DNA from: Halobiforma lacisalsi AJ5
GTDB taxonomy: Archaea; Halobacteriota; Halobacteria; Halobacteriales; Natrialbaceae
DNA length: 64,000 nt
Direction of reading: 5' to 3'
Assembly (NCBI RefSeq): GCF_000226975.2
Contig: NZ_CP019285.1
Coordinates: forward strand, 2,666,001 to 2,730,000
Part shown: piece by piece, positions 15,700-24,572 of the stretch
How positions within the stretch are numbered: the stretch's first letter is position 1
How the letters are laid out: each line of letters begins with the position of its first letter
The notes under the pieces: generated by a model
What the model was told of the DNA's origin: nothing
Databases searched by the model: none
The model's input: the letters and a program-made list of their open reading frames with translations, nothing else
Position numbers and translations under genes: made by a program

Positions 15700-16973
15700 T
15701 CGACCTCACCAGATTCGTCAACGGCATCGACAACCGCCCCGAGGGGATGAAGTACGAGCGGACGTTCGGGGGAGGGGAGGACGGCGAGCGCGGCGACCAG
15801 TCCCAGGACGAGGGCGACGACTCGCCCCTCGTCCCGCTCGTCGTCTGGAACACCACGCCCGCCTGCAACCTCCGGTGTCAGCACTGCTACTTCGGCGCGG
15901 TCGACAGCCGTTCGGACGAGGAGCTCTCGACCGCAGAGGCGAAGGCGTTCATCGACGACCTCGCGGCGGCGAACGTCCCCGTGCTGGTGTTCAGCGGCGG
16001 CGAACCGTTCGTCCGGGAGGACATCGCCGAACTCGCAGCCTACGCCGACCGGCAGGGGATGCGGACCATCGCCTCGAGCAACGGCACCTACCTCACCCCC
16101 GAGCGCGCGGAGGCCGTCGCCGACGCGGGGATGGCCTACGTCGGGGTCTCGCTGGACGGCGTCGGCGACACCCACGACGAGTTCCGCGGCAAGGAGGGCT
16201 CGTTCGAGGCGGCCCTCGAGGGGATCGAGAACGCCCAGGACGCCGGGATGAGCACTGGGATCCGATCGACGATGACCCGCGAGACGATCGCGGACCTCCC
16301 CGACCTCGTCGATCTGGCCGTCGACCTCGAGGTCGACCGGCTCAACGTCTTCCACCTGATCTACACGGGCCGGGGCGGGACGATCACCGACACCGATCTC
16401 CCGTTCGAGCGCACCCGGGAGATGGTCGACTACCTCTTCGAGCGCACGCTCGAGTTGGCCGAGACGGATCCCGGCATGCAACTGCTCTCGGCGGGCAACT
16501 ACGCCGACGCGGTCTACCTCTACCGGAAGATCCAGCGCGAGTTGCCCGAACGGGCCGACCGCGCCCGCGAGTTGCTGTTCGAGGACGGCCCCGGCCGCGT
16601 CGTCAAGAAGGGCGACGGCGGCCCGAAGGTGGTCAACATCGACTACCGCGGCGACGTCCACCCGAGCATGTTCCTGCCGACGATCACGATGGGCAACATT
16701 CGCGAGCGGCCGCTCGAGGCGGTTCTCGAGGACAGCGACGTCTGGTCGAAACTCGCCGAACCGAGCCGCCACCTCGAGGGGCGGTGCGGCGAGTGTCCGT
16801 TCAAGGAGGTCTGCGGGGGCAACTCCCGGGCCCGGGCGGTCGCCGAGAACGGCGACCTCTGGGCCGAGGACCCGCGGTGTTACCTGACCGACGAGGAACT
16901 CGGCCTCGGCGAGGGAGAGAGCGGGACCGTCCAGGAGCCGACCGACGTCCCGACCGACACGCTTCGAACCTGA
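15696..16973 (+). CDS. radical SAM/SPASM protein, NirJ-like, candidate heme d1 synthesis
   Basis: A 425-residue enzyme with the radical SAM motif CNLRCQHC (C57, C61, C64) after a 50-residue lead, the GGEP motif (FSGGEPFVRED), and a C-terminal SPASM-type cluster region with C364, C367, C373 and C395. This is the layout of NirJ, which removes propionate side chains in heme d1 synthesis, and of the related AhbC/AhbD enzymes of the siroheme-dependent heme pathway used by haloarchaea. Placement directly after two NirF-like propellers and a d1 enzyme favours the NirJ role; AhbD is the main alternative. It overlaps the preceding frame by four bases and is followed after 5 bp by the glutamyl-tRNA reductase gene. 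Confidence 0.85.
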   Translation: MIDLTRFVNGIDNRPEGMKYERTFGGGEDGERGDQSQDEGDDSPLVPLVVWNTTPACNLRCQHCYFGAVDSRSDEELSTAEAKAFIDDLAAANVPVLVFSGGEPFVREDIAELAAYADRQGMRTIASSNGTYLTPERAEAVADAGMAYVGVSLDGVGDTHDEFRGKEGSFEAALEGIENAQDAGMSTGIRSTMTRETIADLPDLVDLAVDLEVDRLNVFHLIYTGRGGTITDTDLPFERTREMVDYLFERTLELAETDPGMQLLSAGNYADAVYLYRKIQRELPERADRARELLFEDGPGRVVKKGDGGPKVVNIDYRGDVHPSMFLPTITMGNIRERPLEAVLEDSDVWSKLAEPSRHLEGRCGECPFKEVCGGNSRARAVAENGDLWAEDPRCYLTDEELGLGEGESGTVQEPTDVPTDTLRT

Positions 16974-16978
16974 GAACC

Positions 16979-18439
16979 ATGTCAGATCCGATCCAATCCC
17001 GGCGTTCGGGGTCGCGCTCGAGATCGCAGTCCCGATCCCCCGCTCGGTCGCGTTCGCCTTCGTGCTCGAGCGAGAGCGGGACCGAGAGCGGAAGCCAGAC
17101 GACCGCTTCGGCGTCGCCCTCCCCCTCGAGATCCGGGGCGAGGGAAGGCGCCGCGGGCGCCGCGAGCGACGGGGAACCGCGATCGATCGAACGGCTCGCC
17201 TGTCTGACCGTCGCGGGCCACGACGGCTCGCTCGAGCGGATCGGCGACCTCGCGCCCGACGACCCGGTCGCGGCCGCGGAGTCGGTCGTCGCGACGGATC
17301 GGATCACCGAGTGTTTCGTGCTCACGACTTGCAACCGCGTCGAAGTCTACGTCGGCGGACGGTCGCCGTCGGATCTGCCGAACGCCCTCGAGGCCGCCCG
17401 ACGGACGCTGTCGCTACCCGCCGACGCCGCAGTCGGGCGGATCCACACCGGCCTCGACGCCGTCGGGCACCTGTCGCGGCTCGCGGCCGGGCTCGAGAGC
17501 CCGATCCTCGGCGAGGACGAGATCATCGGGCAGCTTCGCCGTGCCCTCGAGGCCGCGGACGAGGCGGGGCTGGTCGACGGCGTCGTCGGCCGGGCGGCGG
17601 AGTGTGGGCTCCGCGCCGGCCGCGCCTGCCGGGCCGAGACGGGGATCGCCGACGGGCGCCTCGACTACGGAACGGCGGCTCGCGACCTTCTCGCCGGGAG
17701 CGTCGACGCGCCCGAACGGATCGCCGTCGTGGGCGCGGGCGAGGTGATCCGGGCGGCCGTCGACGCGATCCGCGAGCGTTGGCCCGGGGTCAGGATCGAC
17801 GCCGCGAACCGCACCGTCGAACGGGCACGCGACCTCGCGACCGGGGACGGCGTCGCCGTCGGCCTCGAGTGCATCGACGAAATCGTCGCCCCGGCGGACG
17901 CGGTCGTCGCGGCGACCGGGGCCGACGAGCCTGTCGTCGGGACCGACGCGCTCGCGGACGGCGAGGCGACGCCGACTGCGGTCGTCGACCTCGGCAACCC
18001 CGCGGACGTCGATCCGGCGCTCGCCGAGCGGCCTGCCATCGAGTACTGGTCGCTCGCGGACGTCCAGCGGCTCGCCAGCGACCGGACGAGCCGTCGACGG
18101 GCGGTACCGGAGGCAGAGGCGCTGATCGACGAGCATCTGATCCGGTTCGTCCGGCGGGAACGCGAGAACCGCGCCGAGGAGACGCTGCGGGCGCTGCACG
18201 AACACGCCGCGGCGGTTCGCGAGGCCGAACTCGAGCGCGCCCGGAACCGCCTGCGCGACGGCGAGGCCGATCCCGAACGGATCCTCGAGGAGTTCGCCAC
18301 CTCCTTCGCCGGCCGGCTGTTCGGACCGCCGACGGACCGGCTCCGCGAGGCGGCCCGGGAGGACGATCCCGAGTTGCTGCGGGCAGCGCGCGAACTGTTC
18401 GAGCTATCGATCGCCGACGAAAGCGACGCGGACGACTGA
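16979..18439 (+). CDS. hemA: glutamyl-tRNA reductase with Ser/Arg-rich N-terminal extension
   Basis: A 486-residue enzyme for the first step of tetrapyrrole synthesis, reducing Glu-tRNA to glutamate-1-semialdehyde. The catalytic cysteine is C118 in LTTCNRVEVY, followed by LGEDEIIGQLRRALEAA, the NADPH-binding VVGAGEV and the C-terminal helical spine and dimerisation region. Catalytic Cys is normally near residue 50; here about 67 residues of Ser/Arg/Gly/Pro low complexity (SRSRSQSRSP type) precede the core, and no better Met lies inside. Haloarchaea usually place hemA with siroheme genes, so this may be a second copy that raises precursor supply for heme d1. It starts 5 bp after the radical SAM gene and ends 11 bp before the ferredoxin gene. 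Confidence 0.88.
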   Translation: MSDPIQSRRSGSRSRSQSRSPARSRSPSCSSESGTESGSQTTASASPSPSRSGAREGAAGAASDGEPRSIERLACLTVAGHDGSLERIGDLAPDDPVAAAESVVATDRITECFVLTTCNRVEVYVGGRSPSDLPNALEAARRTLSLPADAAVGRIHTGLDAVGHLSRLAAGLESPILGEDEIIGQLRRALEAADEAGLVDGVVGRAAECGLRAGRACRAETGIADGRLDYGTAARDLLAGSVDAPERIAVVGAGEVIRAAVDAIRERWPGVRIDAANRTVERARDLATGDGVAVGLECIDEIVAPADAVVAATGADEPVVGTDALADGEATPTAVVDLGNPADVDPALAERPAIEYWSLADVQRLASDRTSRRRAVPEAEALIDEHLIRFVRRERENRAEETLRALHEHAAAVREAELERARNRLRDGEADPERILEEFATSFAGRLFGPPTDRLREAAREDDPELLRAARELFELSIADESDADD

Positions 18440-18450
18440 AGAACGCAGCC

Positions 18451-18783
18451 ATGCCAACGATACGCTTCGACGGCGAACGGATCGAGTGCGAGGACGGCCG
18501 CAACCTCCTGCGGGCGCTCCCCAGGGGTGCACTCTCGAGTGCGACCCCCGTCTCGCTGTGCGGCAACGGCGTCTGCGGCATGTGTGCCGTCACCGTCGAG
18601 GGAGAGACGAACGAGTTGACGGAGGCGGAGCGGAATCGGCTGTCGGAGCCGTGCGAGGACAGTCCCTGCGAGGGAGGAGACGGAAACGGAGACGGAGACG
18701 AAACCGACGTCGACCGATCTCGGCGTCGGTTGGCCTGTCAGACCGAAGTCCACGGCGATCTCGAGGTCACGATGGACGAGTAG
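18451..18783 (+). CDS. plant-type [2Fe-2S] ferredoxin
   Basis: A 110-residue ferredoxin with the cluster ligands C37, C42, C45 (CGNGVCGMC) and C96 (LACQTEV). An acidic low-complexity insertion (about 66-92, including a GDGNGDGDE stretch) lies between the third and fourth ligand, longer than usual. As the last gene of the run it could donate electrons to the radical SAM enzyme or to another step of d1 synthesis; this is inferred from position. Haloarchaea use [2Fe-2S] ferredoxins as general electron carriers, so a broader role is possible. Confidence 0.85.
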   Translation: MPTIRFDGERIECEDGRNLLRALPRGALSSATPVSLCGNGVCGMCAVTVEGETNELTEAERNRLSEPCEDSPCEGGDGNGDGDETDVDRSRRRLACQTEVHGDLEVTMDE

Positions 18784-18860
18784 CGCGGGTTCGTCGCGAG
18801 CCATCCGTTGGGCCCGCAGCGGCGATCGTGAACGTGAACGTGATCGCGGTCCTGCGCCAG

Positions 18861-19232
18861 TTAGAGGTCCGGGTTGCAGAACACGTTCTTGCCACCCTTG
18901 CGACAGTCGATACGGAGTTCGCCGTCGCTGGTCACGGAAACGCGGTCGATCCGTCGCACGTATCGGGCCGGCTGGTCGACGTTCGGCCCCTGATCTAGCT
19001 CGCGGATCAGGCCGGCCTCCTCGAGCTTCGAGAGCTTCCGGTAGGTCGTCGAATCCGGCAGATCGAGTTCCGCGGCTAGCTCTCGAGCGGTAGTCGGGAG
19101 CTCGATCGCCTCGTAGATGCGTCTGGCCGTCGGGTCGGCGATCGTGTCGACGATCAGCGACGGGTCACAGCCCTGTTCCCACGCTCGTTCGGCACCGTTG
19201 CAGGGTTTCGCTGGATCGGTTGACTTGCTCAT
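18861..19232 (-). CDS. ArsR-type winged-helix regulator
   Basis: A 123-residue protein with a central winged helix (VDTIADPTARRIYEAI, ARELAAELDLPDSTTYRKLS, LEEAGLIREL) and a C-terminal strand-rich region. Cysteines at both ends (KPCNGAERAWEQGC and IDCRKGGKNVFC) might bind a metal or respond to redox state. A GTG start would add 22 residues; I chose the ATG giving MSKSTD. It faces the ferredoxin gene convergently and lies downstream of the heme O synthase gene on the same strand, so it may regulate heme or oxidase genes. Confidence 0.8.
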   Translation of the reverse strand: MSKSTDPAKPCNGAERAWEQGCDPSLIVDTIADPTARRIYEAIELPTTARELAAELDLPDSTTYRKLSKLEEAGLIRELDQGPNVDQPARYVRRIDRVSVTSDGELRIDCRKGGKNVFCNPDL

Positions 19233-19374
19233 ACGAGCGTCTAGGACGTGAACGTGGTTTACGACCGTGTCCGGTTCCCAGTCTTCGGGATTCGACACGA
19301 ATGGGTTCGTCCGGTAAAACGGGGCTACAAGAGGGAATCGAGGAAACCGGGGTCCGGTACGGACGGGCCCGGTG

Positions 19375-20841
19375 TCAGGCGACGACGATCGTCTCGAGGA
19401 CGATCGCGACGAGGATCGCTCCGAGGTAGTAGTTCGAGACGTAGAACGACCGGAGCGCCGCGTCGTCGGTCGATTCGCGGTACTGGCGGACGACCGACCG
19501 GAGGAAGACGGCCCCGAGCGCGACCGACGTCACCGTGTAGAGCCAGCCCAGCCCGGCGAGCCAGCCCAGCAGGCTCGCCGAGAGCAACGTCGCCCCGAGG
19601 AAGAGGAGGACGTGTCGCCGGGCCGTTAGCACGCCCTCGACGACGGGGAACATCGGGAAGCCGCCCCTGGCGTAGTCCTCGCGGTACGCGATCGCGAGGC
19701 TGTAGAAGTGGGCGGGGGTCCACCAGAAGATGACTGCGGCGAGCACCACGGCGGGGAGACCGACGCTGCCGGTGACCGCCGCCCAGCCGATCAGCGCGGG
19801 CAGGGCTCCCGCACCGCCACCGAGTACCGTGTTCCAGGCCGTGTTCGGCTTCAGTACGGCGGTGTAGAGGACCGAGTAGTACGCGATCGCGGCGAGGGTC
19901 AGCCCCGCGGCCAGGGCGTTCACCCAGGTCAGCATGACGGCTATCGAGGCGGCGACGAGGCAGATCGCGAACGCGACGGCGTTGCGGACTGGGACGAGGT
20001 CGTGGACGAGCGGCCGATCGTTCGTCCGGTCCATCTTCCGGTCGCGGTCGCGCTCGAGGACGTGGTTGAACGTTCCCGATGCGCCGATCGCCAGCACGCC
20101 GCCGAGCAGCGTCGCGGCGACCGTGCTTACGGCGACCGACTCGCCGGTGACCGTCGCCAGTCCGACGCCCGCCAGCGCGACCAGACAGAGCAGCCACATG
20201 AGTTTGGGCTTGGTCAGCGTCAGATACGCGCCGGCCGTTCGCCGGAGCCGTTCGATCGTTCCCAGGTCCTCGATCCGAACCTCGGTCGATGGTTCCGCTT
20301 CGGGCCCGTCGGCGGGATCCCCGGCCGGAGCCGAGGTCAGCGTGGGGTCCGATGCGATCGGTTCAGTGAGGTCGGTCTCCCCCTGCTCGCGCTCGAGCGC
20401 GCGATTCTCCAGTGTCACCGCCAGCGCGCCCAGCAGGCCGCCGAAGATGGCCATCGCGAAGACGAGGTGCGCGACGCCGACGAGCGTCGAGGCACCGAGT
20501 ACGAGCGCGGCCCCGAGCGCGACCTGGACCGGGAAGAGGACGACGGCGACCGCGATGCCGGCCTTCGCGCGGCGGTCGACGTCGAGTCGCCACGCGGCGA
20601 GGGCGGTCGCGACGACGAGGAGGCCGGCCGCGAGTGCGGCAGCGCGGTGGCCCCAGAACAGCAGGGCGTCGCCGGTCATCGGTCCGATCGTCCAGTCGCT
20701 CGAGCAACTGGGCCAGGTCGTACAGGAGGAGCCGCTCCCGGTCGTTGACACGGCAGTTCCGAGGGCGATCAGCAGATAGGCGGCGATGGCAGTCGCCCCG
20801 AGCAAATCTCCGAACCGTCGACGATCGATTGGTGGCATCAT
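19375..20841 (-). CDS. ctaB: heme O synthase (CtaB) with N-terminal CtaA/COX15-like half
   Basis: A 488-residue membrane protein. The C-terminal two thirds (about 205-488) is a UbiA-type farnesyltransferase with the Asp-rich motif NHVLERDRDRKMDRTNDRPL and the second polar motif YREDYARGGFPM; it converts heme B to heme O. The first 150 residues hold four helices with GHRAAALAAGLLV and AHLVFAMAIFG, resembling half of the heme A synthase fold, and an acidic linker follows. This fusion is common in haloarchaeal CtaB, so the N-part may assist heme handling without making heme A. It should supply O-type heme to B-family-like enzymes such as the one encoded nearby. The start could be either of two adjacent ATGs. 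Confidence 0.9.
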   Translation of the reverse strand: MMPPIDRRRFGDLLGATAIAAYLLIALGTAVSTTGSGSSCTTWPSCSSDWTIGPMTGDALLFWGHRAAALAAGLLVVATALAAWRLDVDRRAKAGIAVAVVLFPVQVALGAALVLGASTLVGVAHLVFAMAIFGGLLGALAVTLENRALEREQGETDLTEPIASDPTLTSAPAGDPADGPEAEPSTEVRIEDLGTIERLRRTAGAYLTLTKPKLMWLLCLVALAGVGLATVTGESVAVSTVAATLLGGVLAIGASGTFNHVLERDRDRKMDRTNDRPLVHDLVPVRNAVAFAICLVAASIAVMLTWVNALAAGLTLAAIAYYSVLYTAVLKPNTAWNTVLGGGAGALPALIGWAAVTGSVGLPAVVLAAVIFWWTPAHFYSLAIAYREDYARGGFPMFPVVEGVLTARRHVLLFLGATLLSASLLGWLAGLGWLYTVTSVALGAVFLRSVVRQYRESTDDAALRSFYVSNYYLGAILVAIVLETIVVA

Positions 20842-21155
20842 AGTGTCCGTCCCTCGAGTCGCGGGTGTTCGAGCGTACGAGTGTCGCGTGCCGGTTTCCG
20901 TCGGCGGATCGGGTATCGATTCGCGTCGCTTTCGCTATCGCGCCATCCTGCGAGCGCAGTCCCCCATTGCCGACGGCGGTCGATCGGCCGTGCCGCCGAA
21001 ACCGACGGCACGGCGTCCGTATTCGGAGGGACGAACGGGGCTCCCCTATGTCTCCCCCCGAACCGGTTCGGGAGACGATACGGGCACCTGACGGCCGGGT
21101 ACGCGAGAACTCCGGCGGCCGGTCGACCGCTCGCCGGTCGACTCGAGCGGGCCAA
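20842..21155. other. gene-free stretch between ctaB and the broken GNAT gene
   Basis: Open frames of about 100 codons exist on both strands, but they are Arg/Ser/Pro-rich and lack the acidic bias of true genes here. I see no repeats or RNA gene. The right part of the gap near ctaB should hold its promoter, though I find no clear TATA box. Confidence 0.45.
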
Positions 21156-21641
21156 TCAGGAAAGCGTCGTCCGCATCAGCACGGCGGGAACGTCGACCCC
21201 CGCACCGGCGGGGCCAGCGATGTCTATCTCCCGCACGTGCTCGAACCCGGCCACTTCGTAGAACCCGACGGCGTTGAGCGAGGCGTGGACCGTCACCGTC
21301 TCGTAGCCCTCCTCGCGGGCGACGGATAGCAGGTGATCGACGATTTCCCGCCCGACCCCGGACCTCGCATGTTCGGGGTCGACGAACGTCGCTGCGATGA
21401 CGGCCGAACCGTCCTCGAGGTGGACTGCCCCAGCCGACGACCGAGCCGTCGCGTTCGGCGACGACCGGTCGGGTTGCGTCGCCGTCGAACTCCTCGTCGG
21501 GGATCCCGTCGTCCGGGAGCAGGGGACCCAGCCCCAGTTGCTCCCCGGTGTACCGGTCGGCCGCGCGCCGTCGGAGGGCGTCGGCCTCTATTCGTGCCAG
21601 CTCGAGAGCGTCGTCGCGGGACGCGGTCGGATCGAGACCAC
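21156..21641 (-). pseudogene. GNAT N-acetyltransferase broken by two frameshifts
   Basis: Reading leftward across three frames gives a continuous GNAT domain: (GTG)VSIRP, then DDALELARIEADALRRR ... RPVVAERDGSVVGWGS in a second frame, then HLEDGSAVIAATFVDPEHAR, SGVGREIVDHLLSVA and NAVGFYEVAGFEHV in a third, ending in RTTLS. The acetyl-CoA motif R-S-G-V-G is intact. One indel lies near 21,625-21,630 and the other near 21,415-21,425. The rest of the sequence is undecayed, so this is either a very young pseudogene or two base-calling errors. The gene is divergent from the DHH phosphoesterase gene. Confidence 0.7.
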
Positions 21642-21773
21642 GGGCGTCCCCTCGTCGTCCGGCAGTATAGTGGTTTCATTGACACGTTCGCCGGTGCGGG
21701 CGAGCAGCGAATTCGCCACTTCCCGACTCACGCCGACGCTGGGTTGAAACCGCTGCTTCCCGTACGTTCGAAC

Positions 21774-22787
21774 ATGAGCCGCGCGGCAGACCTCGCCGCG
21801 GTCCTCGAGTCGACCGAGTCGCTCGCGATCGTCTGTCACGACGATCCGGACCCCGACTGTCTCGCGAGCGCGCTCGCGCTCGAAGCGATCGCCCTCGATA
21901 CCGGGGTCGACGAGGTGACGATCGGGTACGGCGGCGAGATTTCCCACCAGCAAAACCGCGCGTTCGTCAACATGCTCGAGATCGACCTCGGGCACGTTTC
22001 CTCGGTCGCGCTCGAGGACCACGAACGGGTCGCGTTCGTCGACCACACCCGGGCCGGCGGGAACACGGAAGTCTCCGAGGTCGAACCCGACATCGTCGTC
22101 GACCACCATCCGGATCCGAACGCGGACGGCTCCGACGAAGTCACGTTCGCGGACGTCCGGACCGAGTCCGGCGCGACGGCGACCATCTTCGTCGAGTACC
22201 TCACCGATCTCGAGGTCGAGTTGACGACGCGACTAGCTTCGGCCCTGTTGTTCGCCCTCCATCGGGAACGGCTCGACTTCGTCCGGGATCCGACGCGCCG
22301 GGAGTACGAGGCCGCGCTGGCGGTCTACCCGGAGGCGGACCTCGAGACCCTCGAGCAACTGTACGGCAGCGCGTTCTCACCGGCGACGCTCGACGCGATC
22401 GGCCGGGCGATCGCGACCCGGGACCGACGCGGTTCCTCGATGGTCGCGAGTGCAGGCAAGACGGCCGAGAGCGACGCGCTCCCACAGGCTGCGGACTACC
22501 TGCTCAATCTCGAGGGGGTCGACACCGTCCTCGTCTACGGCATCGTCGGCGACGGGATCCGAATAAGCGGCCGTTCGATCGACCCCCGCGTCCACATGGG
22601 CGAGACGCTCATCGAGGCGTACGGAAAACTCGGAGAGGTCGGGGGGCACCACGACATGGCCGGCGGCCGGATCGAACTGGGGCTGTTCGCCGACGACGCC
22701 GACGACGCGGACGCGCTGCTCGAGTTCGCCGGCGATCGACTCTCCCGACGCTTCTTCGAGGCGCTGAACCTCGAGCGCGAGGAGTGA
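21774..22787 (+). CDS. DHH-family phosphoesterase (NrnA/RecJ-like)
   Basis: A 337-residue protein with the N-terminal DHH domain (DDPDPDCLASALAL as the first metal motif, VVDHHPD as the DHH signature) and a C-terminal DHHA1-type substrate domain ending in GEVGGHHDMAGG. Such enzymes hydrolyse short oligonucleotides, cyclic dinucleotides or 3'-phosphoadenosine phosphate in the cytoplasm. There is no TrkA or membrane part, so the NrnA-like class fits best. The frame is open upstream through the GNAT remnant; the ATG giving MSRAADLAAVLE is the natural start. Confidence 0.88.
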   Translation: MSRAADLAAVLESTESLAIVCHDDPDPDCLASALALEAIALDTGVDEVTIGYGGEISHQQNRAFVNMLEIDLGHVSSVALEDHERVAFVDHTRAGGNTEVSEVEPDIVVDHHPDPNADGSDEVTFADVRTESGATATIFVEYLTDLEVELTTRLASALLFALHRERLDFVRDPTRREYEAALAVYPEADLETLEQLYGSAFSPATLDAIGRAIATRDRRGSSMVASAGKTAESDALPQAADYLLNLEGVDTVLVYGIVGDGIRISGRSIDPRVHMGETLIEAYGKLGEVGGHHDMAGGRIELGLFADDADDADALLEFAGDRLSRRFFEALNLEREE

Positions 22788-22797
22788 CGCGGGAACG

Positions 22798-23313
22798 TCA
22801 GTCGACCTCGATTTCGGTCGCCTCCATCGTCGACGCGTACTTCGGGAACCGGACGGTCAACACGCCGTCGTCCAGTGACGCCGTCGCGTCGTCGGTCGCG
22901 ACCGGCTCCGGGAGGCGAACGCGGCGGGCGAACGACCGGGCGGTCCGCTCACGTCGGAGGTAGGCGGGCGCTGTCCGGTCGTGGACCGATTCGGTCGCCG
23001 ATCTCGAACGACGGTGATCCCCGCCGCGGTCCCCCCGAATCGTCAGCGTCTCCCCCTCGAGCCGAACCGTCAGATCGTCGCGCTCGTACCCCGGTACGTC
23101 GGCCACGACGAACAGTTCGTCGCCCGCGTCGACGAGATCGATCCGGATTCCCGTCCATCCCGCCGCGAGATCGAGTCGGCTCCGCTCGTCGACGGTCCGG
23201 GTGTACGTCCGCACGGCGTCCTCGAGTCGCTCACCGACTTCGGTCAGCAAGGTCTCGACCGCCGCTTTACCCCGGTCTTCGAGATCGTCCAACGGCGCGG
23301 AACGCGGTAGCAT
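22798..23313 (-). CDS. Hsp20/alpha-crystallin family small heat-shock protein
   Basis: A 171-residue protein with the alpha-crystallin domain at about 55-165: VDAGDELFVVADVPGYERDD at the start and LDDGVLTVRFPK at the end, the latter being the usual A-x-x-x-x-G-V-L-type motif. The domain holds an unusual Arg/Ser-rich insertion near residues 95-115 (GDHRRSRSATESVHDR). It has a short N-terminal arm and a short C-terminal tail without a clear I-x-I anchor; IEV is the closest. It acts as an ATP-independent holdase. It is convergent with the DHH gene. Confidence 0.87.
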   Translation of the reverse strand: MLPRSAPLDDLEDRGKAAVETLLTEVGERLEDAVRTYTRTVDERSRLDLAAGWTGIRIDLVDAGDELFVVADVPGYERDDLTVRLEGETLTIRGDRGGDHRRSRSATESVHDRTAPAYLRRERTARSFARRVRLPEPVATDDATASLDDGVLTVRFPKYASTMEATEIEVD

Positions 23314-23478
23314 GGGTATAGGTTGCTACGTGCTGCCGGGTCAAAAGGGCGGGTGCGGTGGCTTCGCAGAGTCCCGCCGGATACGATCGACCGTGACTCG
23401 AGCGGGTTAGCTCCTCCGGAGGCGGCAGAGGCGAGGGCAGGGCTGGACGTTTTTACCGTGCTCGGCGTACCGATGGGT

Positions 23479-24159
23479 ATGACATCGGCACTGTTCGTCG
23501 TCAGCGAGGAAGGCTACTGGGGAGAGGAGTGCGTCGAGCCCCTCGAGACGCTGTCGGATGCGGGGGTCGAGATCACGGTCGCGACGCCGTCCGGATCGCC
23601 GCCGGTAGTCGACGAGCGCTCGATCGACCCCGACGAGGTCGGCGAGGAGACCGCCGAACACGTCCGCGAGGTCCACGAGAACGACGAGCGACTGAACGAT
23701 CCGATCCCGACCGCTCGAGCCGACGCCGAGGCCTACGACGCCGTCGTCTTCCCCGGCGGCCACGGCACCGCATGGGACGTCAACCAGGACAGCGACGCGC
23801 GCCGTCTCCTGCGGGACACCGTCGAGGGCGACGACGGGAAGGCACTGGTCGTCTGTCACGCGGTCGGCATCCTGGCGTTCGCCCGCGACAGCCACGGTGC
23901 GTTCATCGTCAACGGTCGCGACGTGACCGGCTTCCCCAACGAGTGGGAGGAGGGCATCGTCGACGAGAACGACTGTATGCCGAGCGGTCGCAAACTCCCC
24001 TACTGGGTCGAGGACGAGGTCAAAGCGGCCGGCGGCAACTGGGACGCCGAACTCGAGAGCGACACGAGCGTCACCGTCGACGGCGACCTGCTCACCGGTC
24101 GGGGCCCCGGTTCCTCGTCGGCGGCGGCGGAGACGCTGCTCGAGGAACTCGACGTGTAG
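23479..24159 (+). CDS. DJ-1/PfpI-family protein (Hsp31-like)
   Basis: A 226-residue protein. Family landmarks are the Glu in SEEGYWGEECVEPL, FPGGHG, and the nucleophile-elbow cysteine in VVCHAVGILAFA. The size and the VVNGRDVTGFPNEWEE segment fit the Hsp31-like subgroup of class I glutamine amidotransferase-fold proteins, reported as chaperones, glyoxalases or deglycases. Another ATG lies two codons earlier; I chose the second because homologues begin MTSALFV. It is a single gene. The exact reaction cannot be read from sequence. Confidence 0.87.
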   Translation: MTSALFVVSEEGYWGEECVEPLETLSDAGVEITVATPSGSPPVVDERSIDPDEVGEETAEHVREVHENDERLNDPIPTARADAEAYDAVVFPGGHGTAWDVNQDSDARRLLRDTVEGDDGKALVVCHAVGILAFARDSHGAFIVNGRDVTGFPNEWEEGIVDENDCMPSGRKLPYWVEDEVKAAGGNWDAELESDTSVTVDGDLLTGRGPGSSSAAAETLLEELDV

Positions 24160-24274
24160 GGCGCGACACGGCCTGAGACGGCGGCACTCGACCTGTCGGA
24201 TCGAATCCTGTCACTGGATCGATGCGTCGGTCCTGGAACGAGGACGTTATGCCCCTCGCGCTCCGAGGACGGTC

Positions 24275-24469
24275 GTGGCCCCTCCAAACCCGAACGCAGA
24301 CGCCGCGGATCCGAACGCCGCCACCCCGACGTCCCTCGAGAGCCGAAGTTATCGTATCACCGTCGACGACGGGCGAGAATCGTTCTTCGCGCTCAGCATC
24401 GAGGACACCGCCAGGGACGACGCGTGGCTCATGTCCGACACTGTCGTCGCCCTCGAGAGCATGCGGTGA
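24275..24469 (+). CDS. small haloarchaeal protein of unknown function
   Basis: A 64-residue protein starting with GTG. After a disordered N-terminus (PPNPNADAADPN) comes a compact domain, LESRSYRITVDDGRESFFA, ending in DDAWLMSDTVVALESMR. The DAWLMSDT-type ending occurs in a recurring class of tiny haloarchaeal proteins; no function is known to me. It is short, acidic and well formed, so I consider it real. The upstream region is GC-rich and I see no clear TATA box. Confidence 0.65.
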   Translation: MAPPNPNADAADPNAATPTSLESRSYRITVDDGRESFFALSIEDTARDDAWLMSDTVVALESMR

Positions 24470-24572
24470 CCGGCTGGAGTTCGCCAACGACCGGTGGATA
24501 CCGTCGAGAACCGAACTCGAGCGCCTGGCGTGAATCAGTCCCTTTTTACGAGACGCCAGGGAACTATCGGCT

